Positions 33,215 to 43,548 are shown, counted from the stretch's first letter. The stretch: DNA of 64,000 nt from Paenibacillus flagellatus (GCF_003217775.1 NZ_QJVJ01000010.1:248001-312000), one strand, 5' to 3'. The notes: a model not told the origin generated them from the letters alone. Numbers and translations are program-made.

Positions 33215-33329
33215 GGGGGCGGACCGCATGAGGGACCGCATCCTGGCGTTTCGGACCGGGAGCCCGAAGACAGGCTTTAAAGCGATTCGCTTTAGGCATA
33301 TACTCGAAATCAAGGAAGGGGTTAACCTT

Positions 33330-35006
33330 ATGAACGTGTGGCGCAAAAAAAGCGTAACCGTGCTGGCCGCCGTCATGGCGCTCGGCACCGTCATCGCCGG
33401 CTGCTCCGGCGGCGGGGATAAAGGCGGCGCGACCGAGGAAGCGAAATCGGGCACGACCGGCTCGTCGACCGCGACGGCCGGCTCCGACAACAAGGGAGGG
33501 CCGTTCAAGCTCGGCAGCGAACCGTTCACCTTCAGCGTCTACGGCCATTATAACTGGTACACGATGCCGCCGTGGGGCAAAGATCCGTTCACGAAGGCGA
33601 TCCAGGACAAGTACAAGGTCAACATTACCGCCGTCAACTCCGGGGGCAACATGGAGGCCAAGCTGAACACGATGATCGTGTCGAACGACTTGCCCGACGT
33701 CATCTGGGGCGACCGCGACCAGTTCAACCGGCTCATCGAGAACGGCCAGCTGCTGCCGCTCGATCCGTACTTGGACAAATACCCGAATTTGAAAAAATGG
33801 GCGGGCGAAGGCTTGTTGAACATGCTGCGGGCGAAGGACGGCAAGCTGTATCTGTTCCCGAACTGGTATACGAACAAGCCGATCGGCAACGCCGGCTACG
33901 TCGTCAACAAAAAAATATACGAGGCGCTCGGCAAGCCGAAGCTGGAGACGACGGACGATTTGTACGAATACTTGAAGCAGGTGAAGGCGAAGTTCCCGGA
34001 CATCATCCCGTTCGAGCCGGGCCAAGCGTCGGAAGGCAAGGGCGTCGACATGCTGTTCTCGGCGTTCCGCGAAAACAATCCCGCGTCGTTCATGGGAACG
34101 CTGCGCGCCGTACCGAAGGACGGCAAGTTCACGTCGCTGTTCGCCGATCCGGTATTCAAGGAAGCGATGACGTTCGTCAACAAGCTGCACCGCGAGCAGC
34201 TGATGACCCATGACGCGCTGACGCAAAAGCTCGACCAAGTCCGGGAAAAGCTGAACACCGGCCGCGTCGCCGTCTACGCGGACATTACGGCGACCGATTA
34301 CGCGGCACCCGCTCACGAGCTGCTCAAGAAAAACGACCCGAACGCCGGCTATTTCATGATATGGCCGATCCACAAGCCGGGGCTCGACAAAAACAAAATT
34401 ACGGTCGCCCACTACGACCGTCTCGGCTGGAACGCGGCGGCCATTACGAAAAACGCCAAGGAGCCGGAAAAAATATTCGCCTTCTTCGACTGGATGACGA
34501 GTCCGGAAGGGATGCGCGAAATCGTCTGGGGACCGGAAGGCATGTACTGGCAGGGCGTCGACGCCGACGGACTGCCGAACTTGACCGAGAAGTTCAACAG
34601 CGATCCGGACCGTCAAAAAAATATGACCGCCACCGACAACTTCCAATTCGTCGGCAATGCGACCTATAACGATAAAATCAAGGTGAAGGCGGAGCTGTCG
34701 CTGCCGCCGGAGAAGCGGTCGTGGGCGACGCTGTATCAGGACACGATCACGTGGAAGACGCACTTGGACATTACGGCGATGCGCGGCATCGAGCCGTCTC
34801 CGGACAGCGAGGAGGGCGTCATCCGCACCCGCTGGATCGAGCTGTACAAAAAGGTGCGCGCCCAGGCGATTCTCGCCAAGAGCGAGGAGGAAGTGGCGAA
34901 AATTATCGATCAGGGCGAGAAGGACGCCCAGGCGCTCGGCTTGCCGAAGCTGCTCGATTACATGACGAAGCGCTGGAAGGAAAACGAGGAGAAGCTGAAG
35001 AAATAA
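33330..35006 (+). CDS. Extracellular sugar-binding lipoprotein of ABC importer
   Basis: 558 aa with a lipoprotein signal: hydrophobic stretch and lipobox VIAGC (Cys about residue 25), then a Gly/Ser/Thr-rich linker. The rest is a type-1 extracellular solute-binding fold of the large LplA class (TAVNSGGNMEAKLNTMIVSN, DLPDVIWGDRDQF, GMREIVWGPEGMYWQGVDA). A perfect small hairpin TAAAGCG-ATT-CGCTTTA at 33278-33294 upstream may stabilise the message of this gene relative to the permeases. Ribosome site AAGGAAGGGG. Confidence 0.93.
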   Translation: MNVWRKKSVTVLAAVMALGTVIAGCSGGGDKGGATEEAKSGTTGSSTATAGSDNKGGPFKLGSEPFTFSVYGHYNWYTMPPWGKDPFTKAIQDKYKVNITAVNSGGNMEAKLNTMIVSNDLPDVIWGDRDQFNRLIENGQLLPLDPYLDKYPNLKKWAGEGLLNMLRAKDGKLYLFPNWYTNKPIGNAGYVVNKKIYEALGKPKLETTDDLYEYLKQVKAKFPDIIPFEPGQASEGKGVDMLFSAFRENNPASFMGTLRAVPKDGKFTSLFADPVFKEAMTFVNKLHREQLMTHDALTQKLDQVREKLNTGRVAVYADITATDYAAPAHELLKKNDPNAGYFMIWPIHKPGLDKNKITVAHYDRLGWNAAAITKNAKEPEKIFAFFDWMTSPEGMREIVWGPEGMYWQGVDADGLPNLTEKFNSDPDRQKNMTATDNFQFVGNATYNDKIKVKAELSLPPEKRSWATLYQDTITWKTHLDITAMRGIEPSPDSEEGVIRTRWIELYKKVRAQAILAKSEEEVAKIIDQGEKDAQALGLPKLLDYMTKRWKENEEKLKK

Positions 35007-35097
35007 TGCGGCAAGCGGAAAAGGCAGGGTGTGCGCGACGACCGTCGACGCACGCCCGATTTCCGTTTCATGACGCCGCTGGAGTAGGGGGAACGGT

Positions 35098-35907
35098 ATG
35101 TACAAGGTGCTGATCGCGGATGACGAGACGTTGGATTTGGACGGCATGAAAACGTTCATTCCGTGGAAGGAGCTCGGCATGGAAGTCGTCGGCGCGGTGA
35201 CGAACGGCTTCGCCGCGCGCGAGCTGCTCGACCGGGAGCCGATCGACGTGCTCGTCACCGACGTGCACATGCCGAACATGTCCGGACTGGAGCTGGCCCG
35301 GCATGCGAGGGAGCGGCAGTCGGACGTAAAGGTCGTGTTCGTCAGCGGCTACCAAAACTTTCATTACGTCAAGGAAGCGCTCTCCTTGAAGGCGTACAGC
35401 TACGTGCTCAAGCCGATGGACGACCGGGAGCTGACCGACGCGCTCCGGCGCATCCGGGGCGATCTGGACGAGGCGAGGAAGCGCGCCGATACGGAGCGCG
35501 ATATGCGGCGAAAGCTGCTGACGGCGGAGGAGCCGGCTGCGGAACGTTCGGCCGAGAGCGCGGGCGGCAAAAACGCGAACTTGATCCGCGGCATCGTCGC
35601 GTACATGAAGGACCGTCTCGACCGGCCGCTGACGCTGCGCGAGGTGGCGGACGAATTCGGTTTTTCGCCGAACTATCTCGGCCAGCTGTTCAAGGAGGCG
35701 ACCGGCTCGACGTTCCACGAGCAGCTGGCGTCCATGCGGATGAAAAAAGCGGGAGAGCTGCTGCGCGACCCGAAGCTGCGCATTTACGAGGTGGCGTACC
35801 GGGTCGGCTACCGGTACATGCCGTATTTCAGCAAGCAGTTCAAGGAAACGTACCGGATGACGCCGGCCGAATTCCGCGCGCGTCCCGCCACGGGCGGGGA
35901 GCCATGA
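35098..35907 (+). CDS. Two-component response regulator, AraC-type (YesN-like)
   Basis: Receiver domain 1-120 with phospho-acceptor Asp55 in VLVTDVHMPNMSG and Lys in YVLKPMDDREL; C-terminal AraC double helix-turn-helix (LREVADEFGFSPNYLGQLFK, YEVAYRVGYRYMPYFSKQFK). 269 aa, shorter than many YesN proteins because the linker is small. Its stop overlaps the kinase start (ATGA), so they form a coupled pair that probably controls the transporter upstream. Confidence 0.93.
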   Translation: MYKVLIADDETLDLDGMKTFIPWKELGMEVVGAVTNGFAARELLDREPIDVLVTDVHMPNMSGLELARHARERQSDVKVVFVSGYQNFHYVKEALSLKAYSYVLKPMDDRELTDALRRIRGDLDEARKRADTERDMRRKLLTAEEPAAERSAESAGGKNANLIRGIVAYMKDRLDRPLTLREVADEFGFSPNYLGQLFKEATGSTFHEQLASMRMKKAGELLRDPKLRIYEVAYRVGYRYMPYFSKQFKETYRMTPAEFRARPATGGEP

Positions 35908-37721
35908 TCCGCCGCGGGAAGCGTGAAGGCGAGACGGCCGCTTCGGCCGCGAAGACGCGGTATATGCCGTTCGGCTACAAGCTGATGTTCTCGTACATGG
36001 CGCTGACGCTCGTTCCCGTGCTGCTGTTCGGCTATTTCGCCAATTCGATACTCGTCGAGTCGGTGCGCAAGCAGACGAGCGGCAGCGTGCAGACGGCGCT
36101 GCGCCAGATGAAGGACAACATCGAGTACCGGATGAAGGATACGGTCCGCCTGTCCGACATGATCTACTACGACAACGCGATCGCCGCCCGGCTGCGCCAT
36201 TACGAGAGCGGCTGGTACAGCTACGAGTCGACGACGCAATATGTGCAGCCGAAATTTGAAAGCGTGCTCAAGGCGACGAACCGGCGCATCTGGCTCTCCG
36301 TCTACTTGCGCAACGAGACGCTGAGCGAAGTGTACAGCATGTACGGCAATACGGACCCGCTGACGTACGCGGGGCAAAGCTTCGACGTCTACCATCTGCG
36401 CCGGATCGCGGACCGTCCGTGGTACCGGGCGTTTCCTCCCGAGCGGTACGGGGAGACGATGCAGTGGCGGCAGGTCGAACGGGACGAGGAGTTCGGCAAC
36501 ATCTCGCTGCTGCGGCGTCTCGTCGATACGTCGATGATCGGGAGGCAGCAGTCCGATTTCGGCTTCATCCGGCTGACCGTCAAGCTGTCCGACTTGTTCG
36601 AAACGGTCGTCCCCGATTTCGGGGAAGGGACGTCCGTCCGCATCGACGATGCCGACGGCCGAACGCTGTTCGCGACGGGCGGTTCGGAGGCGGGGATGGC
36701 GTCCGCCGATGGGGAGGAGCGGTATTTGACCGTCGAGGAGCCGCTGCACGGAGACGACTGGCGGCTCGTCGCCCGCATCCCGAAGGCGTGGATCGAGAAG
36801 GATGCGCTCAAGGTGAAGCTGCTGACCGTGGCGATCGGCTCGGTCTGCTTCCTCCTCTTCCTCGTCGTAGGCGCCGTGCTGTCCCGTTATTTCGCCAGAC
36901 GGGTGACGCGCATCGTAACGGTGCTCGAATCGTTCCGCCACGGCGATTTCCGCAGACGAATCCGGTTCAAGGGCCGGGACGAATTCCAGACGATCTCGCA
37001 ATCGATCAACTCGATGGCCGAGCATATCGACGAGCTGATCCGGCAAGTGTACGTGACGAGCCTGAAGAAGAAGGAGGCGGAGCTGGAGGCGCTGCAGGCG
37101 CAAATCAACCCGCACTTCCTGTACAATACGCTGTCCTCGATCAGCCGTCTGGCGAAATTCGGCCGGGTCGAGCAGCTGCACCGGATGGTGAGCGATTTGG
37201 CTTCGTTTTACCGGCTGTCGTTGAACGAAGGCCGGACGATCATCCCGATCGCGAACGAGCTGGAGCAGGCGAAGGCGTACTTGGACATCCAGAAGGCGAA
37301 GTACGTCGACCGTCTCGGCGTCCTGTTCGAGGTCGAGCCGGAGCTGCTCCGCTACGAGACCGTGAAGCTGATTTTGCAGCCGTTTCTCGAAAACGTGCTG
37401 AAGCACGCGTGGTGCGGAGACCGGGTCCACATTCGCGTCACCGGCCGCCGCGTCGGCACCGATATCGAGTTCCGCATTATCGACGACGGCGTCGGCATGA
37501 CGCGGGACACGCTGCAGCGGATTACGGCGCACGACCGGCGGGAGGGCGAGACCGGCTACGGCGTTTACAACGTCCATCAGCGCATTTTACTCCATTACGG
37601 CAAGCCTTACGGCATCGCGATCCACAGCCGTCTCGGCGTAGGCACCACCGTCGTCATCCGCATTCCGTGCGTGCTCCGGTCCGCGCCGGAAAAGACGGAC
37701 GCTTCCGCCGAGGCCGGATAA
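35904..37721 (+). CDS. Sensor histidine kinase (YesM-like)
   Basis: 605 aa. Spans at about 28-50 and 293-315 frame an extracellular sensor domain of about 240 residues. A HAMP linker (RYFARRVTRIVTVLESFRHG) leads to the His_kinase domain with the phosphorylated His in QINPHFLYNTLSSI and an HATPase_c domain (IIDDGVGMTRDTLQ, GYGVYNVHQRILLHYG). Family members sense extracellular sugars, often with the binding protein. Start overlaps the regulator gene by four bases. Confidence 0.93.
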   Translation: MIRRGKREGETAASAAKTRYMPFGYKLMFSYMALTLVPVLLFGYFANSILVESVRKQTSGSVQTALRQMKDNIEYRMKDTVRLSDMIYYDNAIAARLRHYESGWYSYESTTQYVQPKFESVLKATNRRIWLSVYLRNETLSEVYSMYGNTDPLTYAGQSFDVYHLRRIADRPWYRAFPPERYGETMQWRQVERDEEFGNISLLRRLVDTSMIGRQQSDFGFIRLTVKLSDLFETVVPDFGEGTSVRIDDADGRTLFATGGSEAGMASADGEERYLTVEEPLHGDDWRLVARIPKAWIEKDALKVKLLTVAIGSVCFLLFLVVGAVLSRYFARRVTRIVTVLESFRHGDFRRRIRFKGRDEFQTISQSINSMAEHIDELIRQVYVTSLKKKEAELEALQAQINPHFLYNTLSSISRLAKFGRVEQLHRMVSDLASFYRLSLNEGRTIIPIANELEQAKAYLDIQKAKYVDRLGVLFEVEPELLRYETVKLILQPFLENVLKHAWCGDRVHIRVTGRRVGTDIEFRIIDDGVGMTRDTLQRITAHDRREGETGYGVYNVHQRILLHYGKPYGIAIHSRLGVGTTVVIRIPCVLRSAPEKTDASAEAG

Positions 37722-37838
37722 ACGAATGACTGCACGTCTGGTCGAAAAGAACTAAGAATCTGCCCGAGTGAAAAAGGAATAGCCAGAATAATGTCGAAAA
37801 GAAGGGGGACATCCGTTGAGATAAAGGAAGGGAAAACC

Positions 37839-39428
37839 ATGTTCGGACTATACGGGAACGGCTTCGCCAAAAAGAAAAAAATCAGTCTTGCCACCCTTTT
37901 AACCGGTTTGGTCTCCCTTTCCGTGGCGTTTACCTTGACGATTCTGCTTTTCGCGTCTTATCAATCCAACAAGAAGTCGCTATTCGAAACGACCTTTGCG
38001 TTGAATTATTCGGCCGCCATCAAAATGAGCCATTCGATCGATTCCTTGTTCAAATCGATGCGGTCCGGTCTGGCCCACGCCAGCGCCCGTATGGCGACCG
38101 GCGACTTGTCGGACGTGAAAGAAATGCGGAAGCAGCTTGAGACGCTGCGTCTCGGCAGCCACTATTTCAACTCCATCGCCGTCGTGGACGAAACGGGCCT
38201 GATCCGAAGCGTGGATCCCCCCTCCGTCGGCACGGCCGGAACGTACATCGCAACGGAAGCGAGCAAAGAAGCGCTGGCACTAAGAAAGCCTTACCTATCC
38301 AAGCCCTACACCTCGGCTACCGGGCGTCTGATCGTGTTTATGAGCGAACCGATTTTCGACAAGGACGGACGTTATCGCGGTTTTATCGGCGGCAGCCTCT
38401 ATCTGCAGGAAGATAATATAGTGAATATGATGTTCGGCATGCATAACCGCAATAGCGACGGCTCGTACTTTTACATCGTAAGCTCGAACGGTCACGTCCT
38501 GTTTCATCCGGACAAATCCCGAATCGGCACCGATAGCACCGCCAACCAGGCCGTCCAAAACGTTCTTCGGGGTCAAAACGGGTATGATCAGGTTGTCAAC
38601 GCGCAGGGGGCCGTTTTTCTTGCCGGCTATTCCCTCGTCCCGGAAAACGGCTGGGGAGTCGTCGTCCAGTCGCCGGTCGGCGTGGTGTACGGGCAATTGA
38701 ACCGCAATATTCGTACCATTCTTGTATACGCTCTTGCCCCGTTTGTCCTGTTACTGATCGCGGCCATATGGGTGGCCCGGCGCTTGGCCGGTCCGTTCGT
38801 AGCTTTAGCCCGTATGGCCGGCAAATTCGGCGGGAGCGGTAAAATCGTTCTTCCGGATATCAAGCGTCACTGGAATTGGGAAGCGGACTTGTTGACCAGG
38901 ACGATTACAATGGCTCTGAGCGATTTGCAAAAGCAAACCGAGCAACTGACTCATGCCGCCATGACCGATTCTTTAACGGGATTGATGAACCGCAGAACGT
39001 TCGAATCCGTCATGAAGCAATGGACGGAAATGCGGCAGCCCTTCGCCCTGATCGTGATGGACATCGACCGGTTCAAGTCCATCAACGACACCTACGGTCA
39101 TCAGGCAGGCGACGAGGTATTAAGCCACCTGGCCCGGATCCTCGCCTCGTCCGTACGCTCCAACGACGTATGCTGCCGTTATGGCGGGGAAGAATTCGTC
39201 GCGCTGCTTCCGCTCGCTACCGTACCGGACGCTTGGAATATGGCGGAACGGGTTCGCACGGCCGTTGAAACTAGAGAAAATCCGCTCGGAATCCCGATCA
39301 CGGTCTCCTTAGGAATCGCGCACTATCCTACGCATGCCCAATCGGCGGAAACGCTGTTTCAGCGGGCCGATCATGCGCTATATCAGGCGAAGGAATCCGG
39401 GAAAAACAAGTCCATCGTGGCCGGTTAG
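37839..39428 (+). CDS. Diguanylate cyclase with extracellular Cache sensor
   Basis: Two membrane spans (about residues 15-38 and 285-305) enclose a double Cache domain (HYFNSIAVVDETGLIRSVDP, YFYIVSSNGHVLFHPDKSR). A HAMP-like piece follows and then a GGDEF domain (DSLTGLMNRRTFESVMKQW, DIDRFKSINDTYGHQAGDEV, RYGGEEF). GGEEF is an active-site variant that still works, and RSND five residues before it is an intact inhibitory I-site, so product feedback is likely. The ATG at 37839 follows AAAGGAAGGG; an ATG 48 bases earlier lacks a site. Makes cyclic di-GMP. Confidence 0.92.
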   Translation: MFGLYGNGFAKKKKISLATLLTGLVSLSVAFTLTILLFASYQSNKKSLFETTFALNYSAAIKMSHSIDSLFKSMRSGLAHASARMATGDLSDVKEMRKQLETLRLGSHYFNSIAVVDETGLIRSVDPPSVGTAGTYIATEASKEALALRKPYLSKPYTSATGRLIVFMSEPIFDKDGRYRGFIGGSLYLQEDNIVNMMFGMHNRNSDGSYFYIVSSNGHVLFHPDKSRIGTDSTANQAVQNVLRGQNGYDQVVNAQGAVFLAGYSLVPENGWGVVVQSPVGVVYGQLNRNIRTILVYALAPFVLLLIAAIWVARRLAGPFVALARMAGKFGGSGKIVLPDIKRHWNWEADLLTRTITMALSDLQKQTEQLTHAAMTDSLTGLMNRRTFESVMKQWTEMRQPFALIVMDIDRFKSINDTYGHQAGDEVLSHLARILASSVRSNDVCCRYGGEEFVALLPLATVPDAWNMAERVRTAVETRENPLGIPITVSLGIAHYPTHAQSAETLFQRADHALYQAKESGKNKSIVAG

Positions 39429-39489
39429 GGAATGTATTCCGCTCCGCGTCCATTAGACATAGGAATCCGATAACCGAGGCGTTGAGAAT

Positions 39490-39516
39490 GTCCGCGTAAA
39501 TCGCGGATTTTTTTAT
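39490..39516 (+). terminator. Rho-independent terminator of the diguanylate cyclase gene
   Basis: Stem TCCGCG / CGCGGA (39491-39507), loop TAAAT, followed by T7. Confidence 0.85.
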
Positions 39517-39620
39517 TCATCGGTACAAGCCCTATCCGGACGTATCTGCTGGAATAAAGCGGAAGCGGCAAGGAGACAATACCCCTGAATCGTGAAAGAC
39601 GAAAACGTGGGGCGTAGCGA

Positions 39621-41306
39621 ATGATGATACTAGAGGCGATGAGGAATATCCTGAAACCCGAAATATGGGTAGGCGCTGTTGTTTCTTTCGCGTTTCCTTT
39701 CGGGATCTCGAGACTATTCCGGAAGCTGCAGGCGGAAGGAGGGGACCGGTTCCGCCCGTCGCGACGGGTCGGACGGAGGAAATCGATCGACAAAGCGCGG
39801 GAACCGGCTCGGAAGGCTGCCGTTCCGGTGGCGGAGCGCCTGGAGATTAATATTCGCGCGATGCGGGAAGCGATCGGTCATAGTCCCGATGTCATGTTCC
39901 GCGATTTCGCGATCCGCCGAACCGATTCCCGTGCCGTCATTGTTTATATCGACGGTTTAATCGATTCGAACGCACTGGTCGAACAGGTGATGAAGCCGCT
40001 GATGCGGGAGGTCGACCGGACGTCGGAGGTTCCCCTCGACCCGGAAGCATGGAAGGACGAGTTAACGAATTCCGTTCTTCCCGCTGCCGACGTGAAAGCC
40101 GTTGCCTGCTTGGAGGCGTGCGTGCACGAGGTGTTGTCCGGCAATATCGCCCTATTTGCGGAAGGCATGGCGGAGGCGGTCATCGTCGGCGCTTCCGGCG
40201 GAGAAAGCCGCTCGGTCGAAGAGCCTCTTTCGGAGGCGGTCGTACGCGGTCCGAAGGACGGCTTCGTCGAAAGCCTTCGCAGCAATACGACGCTTCTTCG
40301 CCGCCGCATCAAGGACCCCGGCTTCACGACGGTCGGCTTTACGCTCGGACGCCGTTCGAGAACGAAGCTGTCCTTGTTCTACATCAAAGGATTGACCAAT
40401 CCGGATTTGGTCGAAGAAGTGGAGAGCCGCTTGCGTCGGATCGATATCGACGACATCCTGGAGTCGGGGTATGTCGAGCAGCTGATCGAGGACCGGTATC
40501 TTTCCCCGTTCCCGCAAGTCCAAAATACGGAACGGCCCGATCGGGTCGCCGGCGCATTGATGGAAGGGCGCGTCGCCCTTCTGATGGAAGGAACGCCGAT
40601 GGCCCTTCTCGTTCCCGTTACGTTTCCCATGCTGATGACTTCGCCGGAAGATTACTACGAAAGGTGGCTCCCGGCATCGCTGATCCGCATCTTGCGATAC
40701 GGAGCGGCCTTCTTGGCTTTATTCCTCCCCGCGATCTATATCGCCTTGATTTCCTATAACCACGGTCTGATTCCGACGAAGCTCGTCATCTCGATAGCCG
40801 CCGGTAGAGAAGGGGTTCCGTTCCCGTCCATCGTGGAAGCTTTGATTATGGAGGTTACGCTCGAAATTTTGCGAGAAGCCGGGCTTCGTCTGCCGAAGCC
40901 GATCGGCCAAGCCGTCGGCATCGTCGGCGGTCTGGTCATCGGTCAAGCGGCCGTGCAGGCGGCGATCGTGAGCCCGATCATGGTCATCGTCGTCGCTTTG
41001 ACGGCGATTTCTTCCTTCGCTTTCCCGCAGTACGGTGCGGGGATCGCGATACGGATGCTGCGCTTCGCGATGATGCTGGCCGCCGCGGTATTCGGGTTGT
41101 TCGGGATCATTATGTTTTTTATCCTGATCCTGGTTCATCTGGTCAGACTGAAAAGCTTCGGGACCGACTATTTGTCTCCGTTTGCGCCCATGCGTCCGGG
41201 AGACTGGAGGGACCTTGTGGTCCGATTGCCGCTTCAGGTCTTGACGGGTCGTCCGGAATCGAACGAGACGGAGGACCGCATACGCCAACCGCCGGAAGGG
41301 GGGTAA
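39621..41306 (+). CDS. Spore germination protein, GerA family (A subunit)
   Basis: 561 aa. A hydrophilic N-terminal part of about 320 residues (AMREAIGHSPDVMFRDFAIR, VIVYIDGLIDSN, GPKDGFVESLRSNTTLLRRR) is followed by the membrane part with five spans (PVTFPMLMTSPEDYYERWLP, LPAIYIALISYNHGLIPTKL, GREGVPFPSIVEALIMEVTL). These are classic GerA-subunit motifs. It forms an inner spore membrane germinant receptor with the B and C products encoded next. The C-terminus is proline/arginine rich. Confidence 0.95.
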   Translation: MMILEAMRNILKPEIWVGAVVSFAFPFGISRLFRKLQAEGGDRFRPSRRVGRRKSIDKAREPARKAAVPVAERLEINIRAMREAIGHSPDVMFRDFAIRRTDSRAVIVYIDGLIDSNALVEQVMKPLMREVDRTSEVPLDPEAWKDELTNSVLPAADVKAVACLEACVHEVLSGNIALFAEGMAEAVIVGASGGESRSVEEPLSEAVVRGPKDGFVESLRSNTTLLRRRIKDPGFTTVGFTLGRRSRTKLSLFYIKGLTNPDLVEEVESRLRRIDIDDILESGYVEQLIEDRYLSPFPQVQNTERPDRVAGALMEGRVALLMEGTPMALLVPVTFPMLMTSPEDYYERWLPASLIRILRYGAAFLALFLPAIYIALISYNHGLIPTKLVISIAAGREGVPFPSIVEALIMEVTLEILREAGLRLPKPIGQAVGIVGGLVIGQAAVQAAIVSPIMVIVVALTAISSFAFPQYGAGIAIRMLRFAMMLAAAVFGLFGIIMFFILILVHLVRLKSFGTDYLSPFAPMRPGDWRDLVVRLPLQVLTGRPESNETEDRIRQPPEGG

Positions 41307-41310
41307 TTTT

Positions 41311-42411
41311 TTGAACAAGGACTATGGGGACCGGATTACGGCAACGCAAGCCGCTTTTATCGTAGCCAAAAGCATGATCGGAACCGGCATTCTCGTCATG
41401 TCCCGCGGCATAGCGAGGGACGTCGGAACGCCGGACGGATGGATTTCCGTCATCGTCAGCGGATTTTTGGCCATACTGGCCGGTGTTATCATCGTCCGCT
41501 TGAGCCGGAGATTTCCGGGCGAAACGTTTTTCGAGTATAGTCAGTCGATCGTCGGCAAGCCGCTCGGGGTCGTGATCGGCGTTCTGGTCGCATTCGATTT
41601 CATCGCCCGATCGGGATACCTGCTGCGCCTCATGGGCGAAGTGGTCCGTGTATACTTGCTGGACAAAACCCCCATGGAAGTCGTGTTGATCTTGTTCCTG
41701 AGCTTGGCGGCTTACCTCACGACGGGGGGATTGAATCCGATCGCGCGGTTAATCGAAATCTGCCTTCCCATCGTCGTACTGATGCTAATGGTGCTCATCT
41801 TGTTCAGCCTGAGAGATTCGGAGCTGGTCAACATCCGTCCGGTGCTCGGAGAAGGGGTGCTTCCCGTGCTGCGGGGGATCAAGGCCTCCGTTTTTTCCTT
41901 TAGCGGCTTTGAAATCATGCTGTTCCTGCTCGCTTTCATGAAGGAGCCGGATAAAGCGATGAAATCGACGCTATGGGGCATTGCGGCGGTTATTCCTTTG
42001 TACGCCGCCGTCGTTGGTGTCACGATCGCGATGCTCACGGTGGACGAAGTGAAAACGTTGACCTGGCCGACGATGTCGGTCGCCAAAAATATCGAGCTGC
42101 CGGGCGGCTTCTTCGAGCGGTTCGAATCGGTATTCTCCGTTTTGTGGGTGATCTCGATGTATACGGCGTTTGTCCTTTACCAATACGTCGCGTCTCTCGG
42201 GTTCAGTCGTCTATTCCGAAAAAATCACGGGGCGATCACGTTCGCCATTCTGCCGATTATTTACATCGTATCGATGCTTCCCCGCGATTTGAACGAGGTA
42301 TTTCGATTAGGAGATCATCTTGGCGTGTCCGCTCTGATCATCATCGCGGTCATCCCGCCGTTGTTTTGGCTGATCGCGAAGCTAAGGGGGAAAGGCATTG
42401 AGAACGCATAA
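41311..42411 (+). CDS. Spore germination protein, GerB family (endospore germination permease)
   Basis: APC-superfamily-like integral membrane protein, 366 aa and ten spans, the germinant-binding subunit in the studied receptors. GDRITATQAAFIVAKSMIGT at the start and GDHLGVSALIIIAVIPPLFW at the end are typical. Start is TTG after GGGGGG, four bases behind the A gene. Its 3' end overlaps the C gene start by 14 bases. Confidence 0.94.
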   Translation: MNKDYGDRITATQAAFIVAKSMIGTGILVMSRGIARDVGTPDGWISVIVSGFLAILAGVIIVRLSRRFPGETFFEYSQSIVGKPLGVVIGVLVAFDFIARSGYLLRLMGEVVRVYLLDKTPMEVVLILFLSLAAYLTTGGLNPIARLIEICLPIVVLMLMVLILFSLRDSELVNIRPVLGEGVLPVLRGIKASVFSFSGFEIMLFLLAFMKEPDKAMKSTLWGIAAVIPLYAAVVGVTIAMLTVDEVKTLTWPTMSVAKNIELPGGFFERFESVFSVLWVISMYTAFVLYQYVASLGFSRLFRKNHGAITFAILPIIYIVSMLPRDLNEVFRLGDHLGVSALIIIAVIPPLFWLIAKLRGKGIENA

Positions 42412-43548
42412 ACGGATGGTAACGGCCGCAATTCTACTTTTGTTTTTGCCTTTGACCGGCTGTTGGGATCGTCGGGAAATCGACGACGTCGGGATCGTAC
42501 TCGGAATCGGCTTCGACGAGTCGAACGGGAAGCAGTCCGTTTCCATGGTCCACCAATTTGCCGTACCGAAACAATTTGCCGCCAAAGAATCGGGGTCGTC
42601 CCAAACGAACTATTTGAACCTCGTTAACGAAGGCGTTTCGGTCTTCTCCAACATTCGCGAGCTGTCGACACGGGCCGAGCGATCGCCCAGCTACGAGCAT
42701 TTGCGGATGATCGTCATCAGCGAGAAGGTGGCGCGCAGCTTCGATTTGAACAACATTATCGATTTTTTGATGCGAAATACGGAAACAAGGCGGACGATCC
42801 GCGTGGCGATCACGCAGGGGAAAGCGAGGGACGTGTTCGAAAAGCGCGGAATCATCTCGAATCCGTCTTTGGCGATCCGGGAGCTTTCCGACAACTGGCG
42901 TACCACTTTGATGATGGCGCCGGAGCTCAAGCTGGGCGATATGTCGGAACAGCTGACGGGAAAAACGAGTTTTGTCGTACCGCAAATCGAACCTTTCGGC
43001 AAAGAAGCCAAATCGGCGGGAGCCGCCGTCGTCGACGGCCGGAAGGGGTCGATGATCGGCTGGCTGAGCGAGAACGAGGTTGCGGGCTTGAATTTGCTGC
43101 AAGGGCGCAAAAAAAGCTCGGGCGTTATCGCCGCAAAGATCCGGTAAGCGGGAAAACGGTCGTGTACGAAATCCGGTCGTTGCGAAGCGCAATCAAACCC
43201 CGCTTGAACAATGAAACCGTATCGTTCGAAGTCGAAATCGCTACGGAAGGCAAGCTGAGGGAGGATTGGGTTCATTCCGATAACGCGTTCGAATCCGACA
43301 TGATCCGAAGAGCGGAACAGGCGACGGAGGCGTCCATTCGGGAAATAGTCGAAAAGACGCTCGCGAAAATGCAAAACGAATTGAAAGTGGACGTGGCGGG
43401 CTTCGGAAAACGACTGAACATCGCCTTTCCGATGGAGTGGAAAAAACGGAAAAACGAGTGGGACCGGCAATTCAGCGAAATAAAGGTCGAAGTCAAAGTG
43501 AACGCGACGATTCAGGAATTCGGAACGAAAGGCATGAAAAACGGATAA
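42398..43548 (+). pseudogene. Spore germination protein, GerC family, broken by a single-base frameshift
   Basis: Lipoprotein subunit of the receptor. The first frame (42398-43147) has a lipobox LPLTGC, then the GerC N-domain (CWDRREIDDVGIVLGIGFDE) and ends in an early stop at 43145-43147. The C-terminal GerC domain continues in another frame (VYEIRSLRSAIKPRLNNETV to 43548) without its own ribosome site. Adding one G after 43138 turns AAG-ATC-CGG-TAA into AAG-GAT-CCG-GTA-AGC and restores ...AAKDPVSGKTVVYEI, the expected text. The joined product would be about 383 aa, the normal GerC length. Either the gene is inactivated or the read has a one-base error. Confidence 0.88.

Noticed and set aside
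43162-43548. Stand-alone 128-codon gene after gerC
   Set aside because: It is the displaced C-terminal domain of GerC; no ribosome site precedes it and the sequence joins smoothly after a one-base correction.
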